Positions 45,937-55,268 of a stretch of DNA of 64,000 bases are shown piece after piece. The translations under genes and the position numbers were made by a program. The notes under the pieces are model-generated. The model had not been told where the DNA came from, did not search any database, and saw only the letters and a list, made by a program, of their open reading frames with translations. Each line of letters starts with the position of its first letter. The stretch's first letter is position 1. The DNA comes from Roseospira marina (GTDB taxonomy: Bacteria > Pseudomonadota > Alphaproteobacteria > Rhodospirillales > Rhodospirillaceae), in the NCBI RefSeq assembly GCF_014197855.1, contig NZ_JACIGJ010000003.1, positions 186,001 through 250,000 on the forward strand, in the 5' to 3' direction.

Positions 45937-46066
45937 CCCGGTCTCCCTTCTGCCTGCGGAGGAACCTCGCGAACCGGGGCCCGCCTGATGCCAGCCAACA
46001 GCGGAGCGCCGCCCGGGTCAAGGGTCCAAACTTTTGGGGGCCGAACCGGGGGCGGGAGCGCGGGCC

Positions 46067-48778
46067 TCAGGGCGGCGGATCGTCCGCCGTCAGCGCCAGG
46101 GTGACCCGGAACCGGGCCCCCTCCTCCCTGGGCGCGCCGACATCCAGCATTAAATCCCCGCCCATGCGGCGCATGATGCCCCGGCTGATCGCCAGCCCCA
46201 GGCCCGCGCCCTTTTCCCCGGCCCGGGTCCAGGTGGCGGAGAACAGGGAGAACACCCGCTCCCGGTCGGCCTCGGGCACGCCGGGACCGTTGTCCGAGAT
46301 CACAGCCTCGTAAGCACCCGCCTCGATCCGGCTTTCGACCCGGATCAGAATCGCGTCCTTGTCGGTGTGCCGCACGGCGTTGGACAGCAGGTTGATGAAC
46401 ACCTGCCGCAAGCGGTCGGGATCGGCCGCCACCCGGGCCGTGCCGGCCCGCGCGCCCTGGGTCACCGTGACCGGGGCGGTGCCGCGCAGCCCCTCGCAGG
46501 TCTGCAGGGCGTGGTCGAGCACGGCATCGGGATCCAGCGGCTCCAGATTGATCGGAATCTCGCCCTTCTCGACCACCCGCATGTCGAGGATGACATCCAG
46601 CAGCCGGGTCAAACGCAGGCTTTCGTCGTGGATGATGGCGACGAAGCGGCGAGCCTGCGCGCTTTCCAGGTCATCCGAGGATCGCAGAATCTCCGAAAAG
46701 GAGCGGATCGCGGTCATCGGCGTGCGGATTTCGTGGCTGACCTGCCCCAGGAAGTCGTCCTTCTGCCGGTCGATCTCGCGCAACTGCTCGTTGGCCTCGC
46801 GAAGCTGGCGCGCCGTGGTCTCCAGTTCGGTCGATTTGCGCTCCAGGGCCTGACTGTAGCGCATGATGCGCGCCGTCTCGTCGGCGATGCTGACGAGTTC
46901 GTCAATGCTGACCTCCTCGCCGCCCGCCACCTGGGCCATCATCGCCCGGGCGGAGGCCGCACCGACGCTGCCCGCCAGACGACGCTCCAGATCCTCGACA
47001 AGCTCCTGCGTCGGCAGCGGCAGCCCCTGCGCCAGCCCCTGACGGCGGGCGAAGGTGTCGAACAGTTCGTGCGCCGGCGCCGCGCCCAGAATGCGCTGGG
47101 CCAGAATGTAAAGCTCCTCGCTGGTCGCGGTGCGGTGGAAGCGCGGCCGCCCGCTGTCCGGCCCGATGGCGGCGCCGCCCCGGAACACGTCCACGAACTG
47201 GCGCGCCTGCACCCACTCCAGCGGGCGCGGCTCGCGCGTCAGGGAGCCGATCACAAACAGCACGGTGTTGATCGTCAGGCTCCAGAACGTGGCGTGCACC
47301 AGCGGGTCCAGACCGTCCAGGCCGAACAGCGCCTGGGGCCGCAGCACGGCAAGCCCGAACGGCCCCTCCGCCAGGATGTCCGCGCCCAGTGGTCCGCCGT
47401 CCTCCAGGCTAGGCAGGCCAAGGGCGTACATCCAAATCACGAACCCGGCCGTCAGCCCCCACACCGCGCCGCGCGCATTGGCCTGGGGCCAGAACAGACC
47501 GCCGATCAGGCTGGGCAGCACCTGGGCCACGCCCACGAAGGCGATCAGGCCGATGGCCGCTAGCGCGCCCGATTGCGCGCTGACGCGGAAGTACAGGAAG
47601 CCCAGCAGGATGAGGGTGGCGATGGCGATGCGCCGTGTGGTCAGCAGCAGCCGACGCACATCACCGCTGGTGCGGGTGCGGTTACGCGACAGGCGCAGCG
47701 CGAGCGGCGCCACGATGTGGTTCGACACCATGGTCGACAGGGCGATGGACGCCACGATGATCATCGATGTGGCCGAGGAGAACCCGCCCAGGAAGGCGAG
47801 CAGGGCCAGGGCCTCCTTCTCCGCCACCAGCGGCAGGGTCAGCACGAACATGTCCGGGTCGGCGCCGGCCGGCATCAGGGTCAGGCCGGCGATGGCGATC
47901 GGCAGCGTGAACACCGACATCAGGAACAGATAGGCCGGGAACAGCCAGGAGGCCGTGGCGAGATGGCGCTCGTTCTCGTTTTCCACCACCACCACCTGAA
48001 ACTGGCGCGGCAGGCAGATAACGGCGGCTGCCGACAGGAAGATCAGCGTGATCCAGCGCGGGCCGAACACCTCCTCCGCATGCAGGAAGCCGGGCGGCGC
48101 GTGGGCGAACAGGTCCCCGGGACCGTCAAACAGAGCGAAGACGACGAACACGCCGACGGCGACCAGGGCGCACAGCTTCACCAGCGCCTCCAGCGCAATG
48201 GCCGCAACCACACCGTGGTGACGCTCGTTGACGTCCAGGGAGCGCGTGCCGAACAGGATCGTGAACGCGGCCATGCCGACCGCCACCCAGAACCCGGCCC
48301 GGAAATCCACCGACTCCAGCGACGCGCCGGTGATGACCTGATAGCTGGTCGTCACGGCCTTGAGCTGAAGCGCGATGTACGGCGTCGCGGCCGCCACCGC
48401 GATGACGGTCACGAGGGCCCCCAGGGCCTCGCTCTTGCCGAAGCGCGACGAGATCAGATCGGCGATCGACGTAATGTGATGCAGGCGCCCGATCCGGACC
48501 AGTTTTCGCAGCAGCAGCCACCAGCCGACGAACATCAGCGTCGGCCCCAGATAGATGGTGGCGAACTCCAGCCCGCCCCGCGCCGCCGACCCCACCGCGC
48601 CGTAGAAGGTCCAGGACGTGCAGTAGATCGAGATCGACAGCGTGTAGACCAACGCCGTCCGCAGCCAAGGCAGCCCGCCGTCCTGGCGCGACCGGCGGTC
48701 GACCCACCAGGCCAGAGCGAACAGCAGCGCCGCGTAGGCCAGGGCCGCGACCAGGGCAAACTCGATCGCCGGGGTCAT
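46067..48778 (-). CDS. Hybrid sodium/solute symporter - sensor histidine kinase (CbrA-like)
   Basis: A 903-residue protein. The N-terminal 500 residues or so form a 12-13 helix sodium:solute symporter (SSSF) domain, for example LVYTLSISIYCTSWTFYG and FLGGFSSATSMIIVASIAL. A linker with coiled coil leads to a histidine kinase: H-box VSHEIRTPMTAIRS, N-box VFINLLSNAVRHT, G1 SDNGPGVPE and G2 GAGLGLAISRG. No receiver domain is attached. The architecture matches CbrA-type sensors that couple uptake or recognition of a nutrient to signalling. The start overlaps the stop of a small membrane-protein gene (ATGA). The receiver protein encoded just upstream is its likely partner. Confidence 0.92.
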   Translation of the reverse strand: MTPAIEFALVAALAYAALLFALAWWVDRRSRQDGGLPWLRTALVYTLSISIYCTSWTFYGAVGSAARGGLEFATIYLGPTLMFVGWWLLLRKLVRIGRLHHITSIADLISSRFGKSEALGALVTVIAVAAATPYIALQLKAVTTSYQVITGASLESVDFRAGFWVAVGMAAFTILFGTRSLDVNERHHGVVAAIALEALVKLCALVAVGVFVVFALFDGPGDLFAHAPPGFLHAEEVFGPRWITLIFLSAAAVICLPRQFQVVVVENENERHLATASWLFPAYLFLMSVFTLPIAIAGLTLMPAGADPDMFVLTLPLVAEKEALALLAFLGGFSSATSMIIVASIALSTMVSNHIVAPLALRLSRNRTRTSGDVRRLLLTTRRIAIATLILLGFLYFRVSAQSGALAAIGLIAFVGVAQVLPSLIGGLFWPQANARGAVWGLTAGFVIWMYALGLPSLEDGGPLGADILAEGPFGLAVLRPQALFGLDGLDPLVHATFWSLTINTVLFVIGSLTREPRPLEWVQARQFVDVFRGGAAIGPDSGRPRFHRTATSEELYILAQRILGAAPAHELFDTFARRQGLAQGLPLPTQELVEDLERRLAGSVGAASARAMMAQVAGGEEVSIDELVSIADETARIMRYSQALERKSTELETTARQLREANEQLREIDRQKDDFLGQVSHEIRTPMTAIRSFSEILRSSDDLESAQARRFVAIIHDESLRLTRLLDVILDMRVVEKGEIPINLEPLDPDAVLDHALQTCEGLRGTAPVTVTQGARAGTARVAADPDRLRQVFINLLSNAVRHTDKDAILIRVESRIEAGAYEAVISDNGPGVPEADRERVFSLFSATWTRAGEKGAGLGLAISRGIMRRMGGDLMLDVGAPREEGARFRVTLALTADDPPP

Positions 48779-49077
48779 CCGCGCCCCCGCCCCAGCCGCA
48801 CGGCCACGAGGGCCGCCAGTGCGATCAGCAGCGCCCAGACCCCGAACAGATAGACCACGATGGCCGGCACGCCCCAGATCGCCCCGCCGGACGCGGTCAG
48901 GCCAACCACGGGCGGCATCCACAACAGGGTGCCGAACGCGGGCAGCAGCATCGCGAGATCGCGCCAGCGCCGGGGTGCGGGGGCGAGCGGCGGCCCGTCG
49001 TCCGATTCCACATAGGGCGCCTCCCCCTCGGGCGCCTCAACATCAGAGGTCACGCATCCTTCATCGTCCGGGCTCAT
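48775..49077 (-). CDS. Small two-helix membrane protein linked to the symporter-kinase
   Basis: A 100-residue protein with an acidic cytoplasmic-type start and two hydrophobic helices (MLLPAFGTLLWMPPVV and AIVVYLFGVWALLIALAALV). It lies between the receiver gene and the symporter-kinase gene, and its stop overlaps the kinase start. This mirrors the small DUF4212/DUF485-type membrane proteins paired with true SSSF transporters. A role as accessory subunit of the sensor is inferred; I cannot assign a family firmly. Confidence 0.8.
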   Translation of the reverse strand: MSPDDEGCVTSDVEAPEGEAPYVESDDGPPLAPAPRRWRDLAMLLPAFGTLLWMPPVVGLTASGGAIWGVPAIVVYLFGVWALLIALAALVAVRLGRGRG

Positions 49078-49107
49078 GGTGCCCTCACGGTGTCCTGAAG
49101 GGCCACC

Positions 49108-49479
49108 TTAGGGAGCCGCCAGACGGCGCACCGCCTGCACCACATCCTGATTGGAAAACGGTTTGGCGATAAAGGCGTTGGCGCCCATCTGCTCGGCCAT
49201 CTGGCGGTCCCGGGCCTGCCCCTTGGCGGTCAGCATCAGGACCGGCACGGCCTCAAGCTCGGGTTCGGTGCGCACCGCCTTCAGCACCTCAAACCCGCTG
49301 ACGGCCGGCAGCATCACGTCGAGGATCAGCAATCCGGGCGCCCCGTGGGTCTTCAGGCACTCCAGCGCCTCGCGACCGTCGCGCGCCGTGGCAATGGAAT
49401 ACCCCTCCCGTCCCAGGATGAACACCAGGGACTCCAGAATGCTCGGTTCATCCTCGGCAATCAGCAGGCGCGTGGCCAA
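49108..49479 (-). CDS. CheY-like single-domain response regulator (TTG start)
   Basis: A 123-residue stand-alone receiver domain. The acidic pocket is EDE near residues 9-11, the phospho-acceptor is Asp54 in LLILDVMLP, the switch Thr is in LMLTAKG (84) and the conserved Lys106 is in FIAKPFS. The most likely start is TTG 49479: it is preceded by AAGGGAGGT at normal spacing and the receiver fold starts there, whereas upstream ATG codons lack such a site. It precedes the small membrane protein and the symporter-kinase, so it is the probable phosphate acceptor in that system. Confidence 0.85.
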   Translation of the reverse strand: MATRLLIAEDEPSILESLVFILGREGYSIATARDGREALECLKTHGAPGLLILDVMLPAVSGFEVLKAVRTEPELEAVPVLMLTAKGQARDRQMAEQMGANAFIAKPFSNQDVVQAVRRLAAP

Positions 49480-49606
49480 ACGGGACCTCCCTTCTTCCGT
49501 GTTCGATTCGCGCGGCGTTCGACGTATGCCGGGCATGTTACCCACAGATCGCGCGCCTGACAAAGCCGCAGCGACGGCAGGGGTACTGTTCGGCATCAAA
49601 GATGGC

Positions 49607-51175
49607 TCACGCCGGAATGATCGGCCCGGCGACCCGGTGCGCGCAGCCCTCGCGCGGACAGACGCGGCACGACACCCCGACCGGGTCGGGCCGCACCGCG
49701 CCGGAGAGGTCGAGCCCGTCGCCATAGACCACCCGATCCGCCACCCGCAGATCGCAGGCCAGCATGATGGACAGGTGGCGCGGCGGGGTGCCGAACCGGT
49801 CCACGCCCTTCGCGACCGCCTGGGCGAAAAACAGGAAGCGATCACCGGACGGCGTCTCCGTGACCTGCCGCGCCACGGTGCCCACGCTCTGGAACGCGCG
49901 ATAGACCGCCCACAGGGAACAGGCCGACCCCTGGCGCGGCATGGGCAGGCGGGGCAGCGGAAAGGGCTTGCTCAGGTTGCCCGCCGGATCGGCGCGCACC
50001 ATCCCGAAGGGCACGCCCTCCGCCCCCGGCCGGCGCAGCGACACGAAGCGGTGGCAGACCTGCTCCACGCTGGCCCGGTAGGTCCGCCGCATGGGGCCGA
50101 TGTCGTAGCGCAACCGCTCCGCGTCCTCAAGGAAGCGCTCGTAGGGCATCAACAGCGCACCGGCGCCGTAGCGCGCCAGCACGTCCACGGCCTGGCGCCG
50201 GGCCCCCTCCGACGTCAGCGCCGACGACCCCGCCACGATGGCGGCGATGGGCTCGGCCAGATCCCGCGCCACCGCCAAACGGGCGAGCGCGAAACGCCGG
50301 CTGGCCGGGGGAGCGCCATCCTCCAGCGCCCGGGCCATGGCGGCGCTCTCGCCGTCGGCCTCCGCCCCCACCGGTCCGCGCGCCCCCGAAGCGGAGCCGA
50401 AACGGACCATTCGCTCCGCATCCGGACGGTCCAGGTAGGCGGCCAGAGCCGCGCCCCCGCTGCGGCCGTCCGCGCGAATGCGGGCACGCAGCCGCGCCGC
50501 GCCCTCCTCCAGGTCCGGAAAATAGTTGCCGTGCGCGGTGATGAAGTCGTCCAGCTCCTCGGCCGGGGTCACCGCCTGCTTCGGCGCCTCCGCATGGTCG
50601 AGGAAATCGGCCAGGGCCTGCGCCGCCTCCGTCAGGCGCGTGCTTTCTTCCACCAGCGTGGAATGAAAGCGGTGCGACTGGTTCGGGTTGATGTCCTCCA
50701 CGCTTTCCAGGATCTCGGCCGTCGAGCGGATGCCGGCGATGTTGGTGAGCATCCGATGCACGATATCGGACAGGAATGGATCCTGGTGCAGGCGGTCGGA
50801 CAGGGCCGCCACCAGTTCGCCCCGGTCGCGGCATTCGCGGTACAGCACCGTCAGCGCCCGGGCCCAGTCCGGGTGACGCCCGACCAGCGCGACCACATCG
50901 GCGGTCCGCAGGTCCAGGCCGCCGATGAGGGGATCACCGACAATGTCGGTGACCTGGGCGACCAGACGGCGCTCCGCATCGTCATCCAGGGTGCCCGGGT
51001 CCAGGTCCAGCGCCTCCGCGATCCGGAGCAGCAAAGCCCCGCCGATAGACCGCTTCCCGCGCTCGATCAGGTTGAAATACGAGGTCGAGATGCCGACCGC
51101 CTCGGCCACCCGCGCCTGCGTCAGCCCCAGACTGCGGCGTCGCTCCCGGATTTTGAGGCCGAACCCGCTTTCCAT
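49607..51175 (-). CDS. XRE family regulator, ScfR/RamB type (short-chain acyl-responsive)
   Basis: A 522-residue regulator. The N-terminal HTH_3 domain is IRERRRSLGLTQARVAEAVG then STSYFNLIERGKRSIGG. A middle segment (HRFHSTLVEESTRLTEAAQ) resembles a HisKA helix, as in alphaproteobacterial members of this family. The C-terminal DUF2083 part ends with a cysteine-rich VSCRVCPREGCAHR. Relatives (RamB, PrpR-like ScfR) control acetate, propionate or similar acyl metabolism and sense acyl-CoA. It is divergent from the ABC transporter operon, with an A+T-rich region between, so control of that operon is likely. Confidence 0.88.
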   Translation of the reverse strand: MESGFGLKIRERRRSLGLTQARVAEAVGISTSYFNLIERGKRSIGGALLLRIAEALDLDPGTLDDDAERRLVAQVTDIVGDPLIGGLDLRTADVVALVGRHPDWARALTVLYRECRDRGELVAALSDRLHQDPFLSDIVHRMLTNIAGIRSTAEILESVEDINPNQSHRFHSTLVEESTRLTEAAQALADFLDHAEAPKQAVTPAEELDDFITAHGNYFPDLEEGAARLRARIRADGRSGGAALAAYLDRPDAERMVRFGSASGARGPVGAEADGESAAMARALEDGAPPASRRFALARLAVARDLAEPIAAIVAGSSALTSEGARRQAVDVLARYGAGALLMPYERFLEDAERLRYDIGPMRRTYRASVEQVCHRFVSLRRPGAEGVPFGMVRADPAGNLSKPFPLPRLPMPRQGSACSLWAVYRAFQSVGTVARQVTETPSGDRFLFFAQAVAKGVDRFGTPPRHLSIMLACDLRVADRVVYGDGLDLSGAVRPDPVGVSCRVCPREGCAHRVAGPIIPA

Positions 51176-51475
51176 CTTGCCTCCCGCACACCGCCGCGCA
51201 CGCCCATGGCGGGCCCCACCGGACGCGGCGCAAAGTCAATTTTTTGACAATTTTCCGCAAAGCACAAGACAATTTATTACAAAAATCGGCTTCCAAATCA
51301 ATATATTATTGTGTTTTTGACTGCTGCCGCGTATCTCTGCATCCAGGAGGTCCGGAAACCAACGCGCTCAAAGCGAGGAACCGGACCCGGTTGCGCGCAC
51401 GCGGGTCCTGTCGGGACTGTTCGGCGGACGCGGCGTGACCGCGACATAACATCGTGATCGACAGGGAGAAGCGTC
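51176..51475. promoter_or_regulatory. A+T-rich divergent control region between scfR-like and ABC operon genes
   Basis: The 300-base gap drops sharply in G+C around 51230-51325. Two short perfect inverted repeats are visible: GTCAA/TTGAC with a TTTT loop at 51235-51248, and CAATA-TAT-TATTG at 51299-51311. GCAAAG occurs at 51230-51235 (as gCAAAG) and at 51258. The repeats are candidates for the ScfR operator. A TTGACA at 51244 could be a -35, but no convincing -10 follows at standard spacing. Confidence 0.5.
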
Positions 51476-52819
51476 ATGGTTGATTTCCTGAACCCCAGCC
51501 GCCGCGGCGTGCTGAAGGGTGGCGCCGCCATCGGTGCCGGTCTGGCCGCGCCGACCATCTTCTCGTCCCAGGCGTGGGCCGCCGAGTACCTGAACAAGCC
51601 GACCGGCGACACGGTCACCTTCGGCTTCAACGTGCCGCAGACCGGTGCCTACGCCGATGAGGGCGCGGACGAACTGCGCGCCTACCAGCTCGCCGTGAAG
51701 CACCTCAACGGCGAGGGCGACGGCGGCATGCTGAACACCATGAAGCCGCTCACCCTGCAGGGGAACGGCGTCCTGGGCAAGAAGGTGGCCTTCACCACCG
51801 GTGACACCCAAACGAAGTCGGATGCCGCCCGCGCCAGCGCCAAGCGCATGATCGAGAAGGACGGCGCCCTGATGATCACCGGCGGCTCGTCCTCCGGCGT
51901 GGCCATCGCGGTGCAGTCGCTCTGCCAGGAAGCGGGCGTGATCTTCATGGCCGGCCTGACGCACTCCAACGACACCACCGGCAAGGACAAGCGGCGCAAC
52001 GGGTTCCGCCACTTCTTCAACGCCTACATGTCCGGCGCCGCTCTGGCCCCAGTGCTGAAAGAAGCCTACGGCTCCGACCGCAAGGCCTACCACCTGACCG
52101 CCGACTACACCTGGGGCTGGACCCAGGAGGAGTCGATCAAGAACGCCACCGAGGCCTTGGGCTGGGAGACCGTCGAGGCGGTGCGCACCCCGCTGGGCGC
52201 CGGCGACTTCTCGCAGTACATCACGCCCGTGCTGAACTCCGGCGCCGACGTGCTGATCCTGAACCACTATGGCAAGGACATGGTGAACAGCCTGACCCAG
52301 GCCGTGCAGTTCGGCCTGCGCGACAAGCAGGTCAACGGCAAGCAGTTCGAGATCGTGGTGCCGCTGTACTCCCGCCTGATGGCGCAGGGTGCCGGCGAGA
52401 ACGTGAAGGGCATCTTCGGGTCCACCAACTGGCACTGGTCGCTTCAGGACGAGGGCTCCAAGGCGTTCGTGAAGTCCTTCGGCGCCGAATACGGCTTCCC
52501 GCCGTCGCAGGCCGCCCACACCTGCTACGTCCAGACCCTGCTGTACGCCGACGCCTGCGAGCGCGCCGGCACCTTCATGCCCTGCGGCGTGGTCGAGGCG
52601 CTGGAAGGCCATGAGTTCGACGGCATGGGCAACGGCCCGACCCTGTACCGCGCCGACGATCACCAGTGCTTCAAGAAGGTGCTGGTCGTGAAGGGGAATG
52701 AGAACCCGACGTCGCAGTTCGACCTTCTGGAGGTCGTGCAGGAAGTGCCGGCCGAGGCCGTCACCTACGATGCGTCGATCTTCGGCGGCGAGCTGGGCGA
52801 CTGCAACAACGGCGTCTAA
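51476..52819 (+). CDS. Branched-chain amino acid type ABC substrate-binding protein, Tat-exported
   Basis: A 447-residue periplasmic binding protein of the LivK-like (Peripla_BP_6) class. The leader is a twin-arginine signal SRRGVLKGGAAIGAGLAAP ending near WAAE. The mature part begins VTFGFNVPQTGAYADEGADE and has the ITGGSSSGVAIAVQ and LTADYTWGWTQEES segments. It is the first gene of an operon with livH, livM, livG and two livF-like genes. The ligand is unknown; the divergent ScfR regulator suggests a carboxylic acid or short acyl compound as well as an amino acid. Tat export of a LivK-type protein suggests it folds before export. Confidence 0.9.
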   Translation: MVDFLNPSRRGVLKGGAAIGAGLAAPTIFSSQAWAAEYLNKPTGDTVTFGFNVPQTGAYADEGADELRAYQLAVKHLNGEGDGGMLNTMKPLTLQGNGVLGKKVAFTTGDTQTKSDAARASAKRMIEKDGALMITGGSSSGVAIAVQSLCQEAGVIFMAGLTHSNDTTGKDKRRNGFRHFFNAYMSGAALAPVLKEAYGSDRKAYHLTADYTWGWTQEESIKNATEALGWETVEAVRTPLGAGDFSQYITPVLNSGADVLILNHYGKDMVNSLTQAVQFGLRDKQVNGKQFEIVVPLYSRLMAQGAGENVKGIFGSTNWHWSLQDEGSKAFVKSFGAEYGFPPSQAAHTCYVQTLLYADACERAGTFMPCGVVEALEGHEFDGMGNGPTLYRADDHQCFKKVLVVKGNENPTSQFDLLEVVQEVPAEAVTYDASIFGGELGDCNNGV

Positions 52820-53056
52820 GCCGTCTCTCCAGGTCTCCGACGTGACGCGGTCGCCCCGGTGCGGGGCGGCCGCTCCCTTTCGTGCGGCCGCGCACCTGCT
52901 TTGATTTCGACCGCCGGGCCTGCGCCGCACTCCGGGACACCCGTCCACACACAGGCGAGACGGGACCGCCGGACCAGGATCCAATTCACATAGATATGTG
53001 TTCGATCGCGGCCCCGTGGCCTGCGGTCGCCAACCGCCAAGGGGGAGTCTGACGGG

Positions 53057-54085
53057 ATGGACGCGATCCTTCTGCAGATCCTGAATGGGCTCGACAAGGG
53101 GGGCGCCTACGCCCTGATCGCGCTGGGACTGACGCTGGTGTTCGGCACCCTCGGCGTGGTCAACTTCGCGCACGGAGCCCTGTTCATGCTCGGCGCGTTC
53201 TGCGCCGTGACCGTCAACCAAGTGATCGGCCTGGAGCAGGTCACTCTGGATCCGAACAATCTGACGCCGTGGGGCACGCCGGTCGAGATCCGCGAGCCCT
53301 ACATCGTCTCGTGGCTGGGCGACACCGGCCACCTGATCCTGGACTACTCGGTCCCGGTGTCGATCCTCGCGGCCATTCCGATCATGATCGTGATCGGCTT
53401 CATCATGGAACGCGGGCTGATCCAGTTCTTCTACAAGCGCCCGCACGCCGAGCAAATCCTGGTGACCTTCGGCCTCGCCATCGTGCTGCAGGAGATCATC
53501 AAGACCTGGTTCGGGGCCAACCCCCTGCCCCAGAGCCCGCCGACCGCCCTGCGCAGCGCCGCCGACATCGGCGTTCTGGTGGGCTTCAACCCGGGTGAGA
53601 TCGTCTATCCATACTGGCGGCTGGTGTACTTCGTCTTCTCGGCCCTGGTGATCGGCGGCGTGTTCGCGTTCCTGCAGTTGACCACCTTCGGCATGGTCGT
53701 GCGCGCCGGCATGGCGGACCGCGAGACCGTCGGCCTGCTGGGCATCGACATCGAGAAGCGGTTCACCCTCGTGTTCGGCCTCGCCGCCGTCGTCGCGGGC
53801 CTGGCGGGTGTCATGTACACGCCGATCCTGCCGCCCGACTACCACATGGGCATGGACTTCCTGGTGCTGTCGTTCGTCGTGGTCGTGGTGGGCGGCATGG
53901 GCAGCCTGCCGGGCGCCGTGGCGGCCGGGTTCCTGCTCGGCATCCTGCAATCGTTCGCCTCGATGACCGAGGTCAAGAGCATCCTGCCCGGCATCGACCA
54001 GATCATCATCTATCTGGTCGCCGTGGTGATCCTGCTGGTCCGGCCACGTGGCCTGCTGGGCCGCAAGGGCGTGATGGAGGGCTGA
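53057..54085 (+). CDS. Branched-chain amino acid type ABC permease LivH
   Basis: A 342-residue inner-membrane permease with about eight hydrophobic helices. LivH marks are [22 protein letters not shown], here in the pattern [16 protein letters not shown], then [13 protein letters not shown], the coupling-loop [20 protein letters not shown] and [17 protein letters not shown]. An insertion around 60-100 (ITLDPNN to DTGHLILDY region) makes it longer than E. coli LivH. GGGGGAG precedes the ATG. It lies 237 bases after the binding protein and 4 before LivM. Confidence 0.93.
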   Translation: MDAILLQILNGLDKGGAYALIALGLTLVFGTLGVVNFAHGALFMLGAFCAVTVNQVIGLEQVTLDPNNLTPWGTPVEIREPYIVSWLGDTGHLILDYSVPVSILAAIPIMIVIGFIMERGLIQFFYKRPHAEQILVTFGLAIVLQEIIKTWFGANPLPQSPPTALRSAADIGVLVGFNPGEIVYPYWRLVYFVFSALVIGGVFAFLQLTTFGMVVRAGMADRETVGLLGIDIEKRFTLVFGLAAVVAGLAGVMYTPILPPDYHMGMDFLVLSFVVVVVGGMGSLPGAVAAGFLLGILQSFASMTEVKSILPGIDQIIIYLVAVVILLVRPRGLLGRKGVMEG

Positions 54086-54089
54086 CGCA

Positions 54090-55253
54090 ATGACGACACC
54101 ACTGGCAACCGCCCGCTCCGACCTGATCCTGTTCGGCGCCTTCACCCTCGCCGTCCTGACCATGCCGATCTGGCTGGTGCCGCTGGGCGCGGGCTATCCC
54201 GACCTGATGCAGAAGTTCGCCATCTACGGCCTGTTCGCCATCGGGTTCAACATCCTGTTCGGCCTGACCGGCTACCTGTCGTTCGGCCACGCCGCGTTCC
54301 TGGGCGTGGGATCCTACACCGCGGTGTGGAGCTTCAAGCTGCTGGGCATGAACCCGGTGCCCGCGCTGCTGCTGGCCATCCTGCTGTCCGGCCTGTTCGC
54401 CTGGGTCATCGGCTTCGTCAGCCTGCGCCGCACGGGTATCTACTTCTCGATCCTGACGCTGGCGTTCGCGCAGATGTGCTACAACCTCGCCTATTCGGTG
54501 CTGACGCCGATCACCAACGGCGAGACCGGCCTGCGCGTGCTGAACAGCGACCCGCGCGCCCTGGACCACCTGACCGGCCAAGGCGTGGTCGACGGACCGC
54601 TAGTCTCCAACATCTTCGGACTGGAGATGAACGGCCTGCCGGGCTTCTACTTCTGCGCCGTCTGGCTGCTGATCGGGATGTACGTTTCGATCCGCATCTT
54701 CCGCTCGCCGTTCGGGTTGATGCTGCGGGCGATCAAGACCAACCAGACCCGCCTGAACTACACCGGCATCAGCACGCGACCCTATGCCCTGACCGCCTTC
54801 GTCATCTCCGGCATGTACGCCGGGCTCGCCGGGGCGCTGTTGTGCGTCACCGACCCGCTGGCGGGCGCCGAGCGCATGCAGTGGACCGCGTCCGGCGAGG
54901 TGGTGCTGATGACCATCCTGGGCGGGGCCGGCACGCTCCTCGGTCCGGTGATCGGCGCGGGCCTCATCAAATACTCCGAGAACATCTTCTCGGCCTTCCA
55001 CGAGCAGACCCTGCACGACATCTTCGGGTTCCTCCCGGACGGCGTCGAGGGCGTGGTGGTCTCCGTCGCCGGCCTGTTCGTCGGCGAGGGCTGGCACCTG
55101 ACCCTGGGCCTGCTGTTCATGGTGATCGTGATCTTCCTGCCCGGCGGCCTGACATCGGGCGTGCGCCAGCTGGTGCAGATGGCGCGCCGGTCCTCGGGCG
55201 GCTCCGGCCGGTCCGGCGGAGATGCCGGCACCGCGCCGCAGGCGGCCGAGTAA
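54090..55253 (+). CDS. Branched-chain amino acid type ABC permease LivM
   Basis: A 387-residue permease, the second membrane subunit. It shows [20 protein letters not shown], here read as the pattern [21 protein letters not shown], the coupling loop [20 protein letters not shown] and [17 protein letters not shown] Gly/Ser-rich tail closes the protein. Start and stop are tightly packed between livH and livG. Confidence 0.93.
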   Translation: MTTPLATARSDLILFGAFTLAVLTMPIWLVPLGAGYPDLMQKFAIYGLFAIGFNILFGLTGYLSFGHAAFLGVGSYTAVWSFKLLGMNPVPALLLAILLSGLFAWVIGFVSLRRTGIYFSILTLAFAQMCYNLAYSVLTPITNGETGLRVLNSDPRALDHLTGQGVVDGPLVSNIFGLEMNGLPGFYFCAVWLLIGMYVSIRIFRSPFGLMLRAIKTNQTRLNYTGISTRPYALTAFVISGMYAGLAGALLCVTDPLAGAERMQWTASGEVVLMTILGGAGTLLGPVIGAGLIKYSENIFSAFHEQTLHDIFGFLPDGVEGVVVSVAGLFVGEGWHLTLGLLFMVIVIFLPGGLTSGVRQLVQMARRSSGGSGRSGGDAGTAPQAAE

Positions 55254-55268
55254 GGGGAGGACGACGGC

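Noticed and set aside
51368-54163. A 931-codon open frame on the minus strand opposite the livK-livH-livM genes
   Set aside because: The plus strand has clear family proteins with ribosome binding sites in the same place. The minus frame has low-complexity His/Gln/Arg/Asp-rich sequence and no motif.
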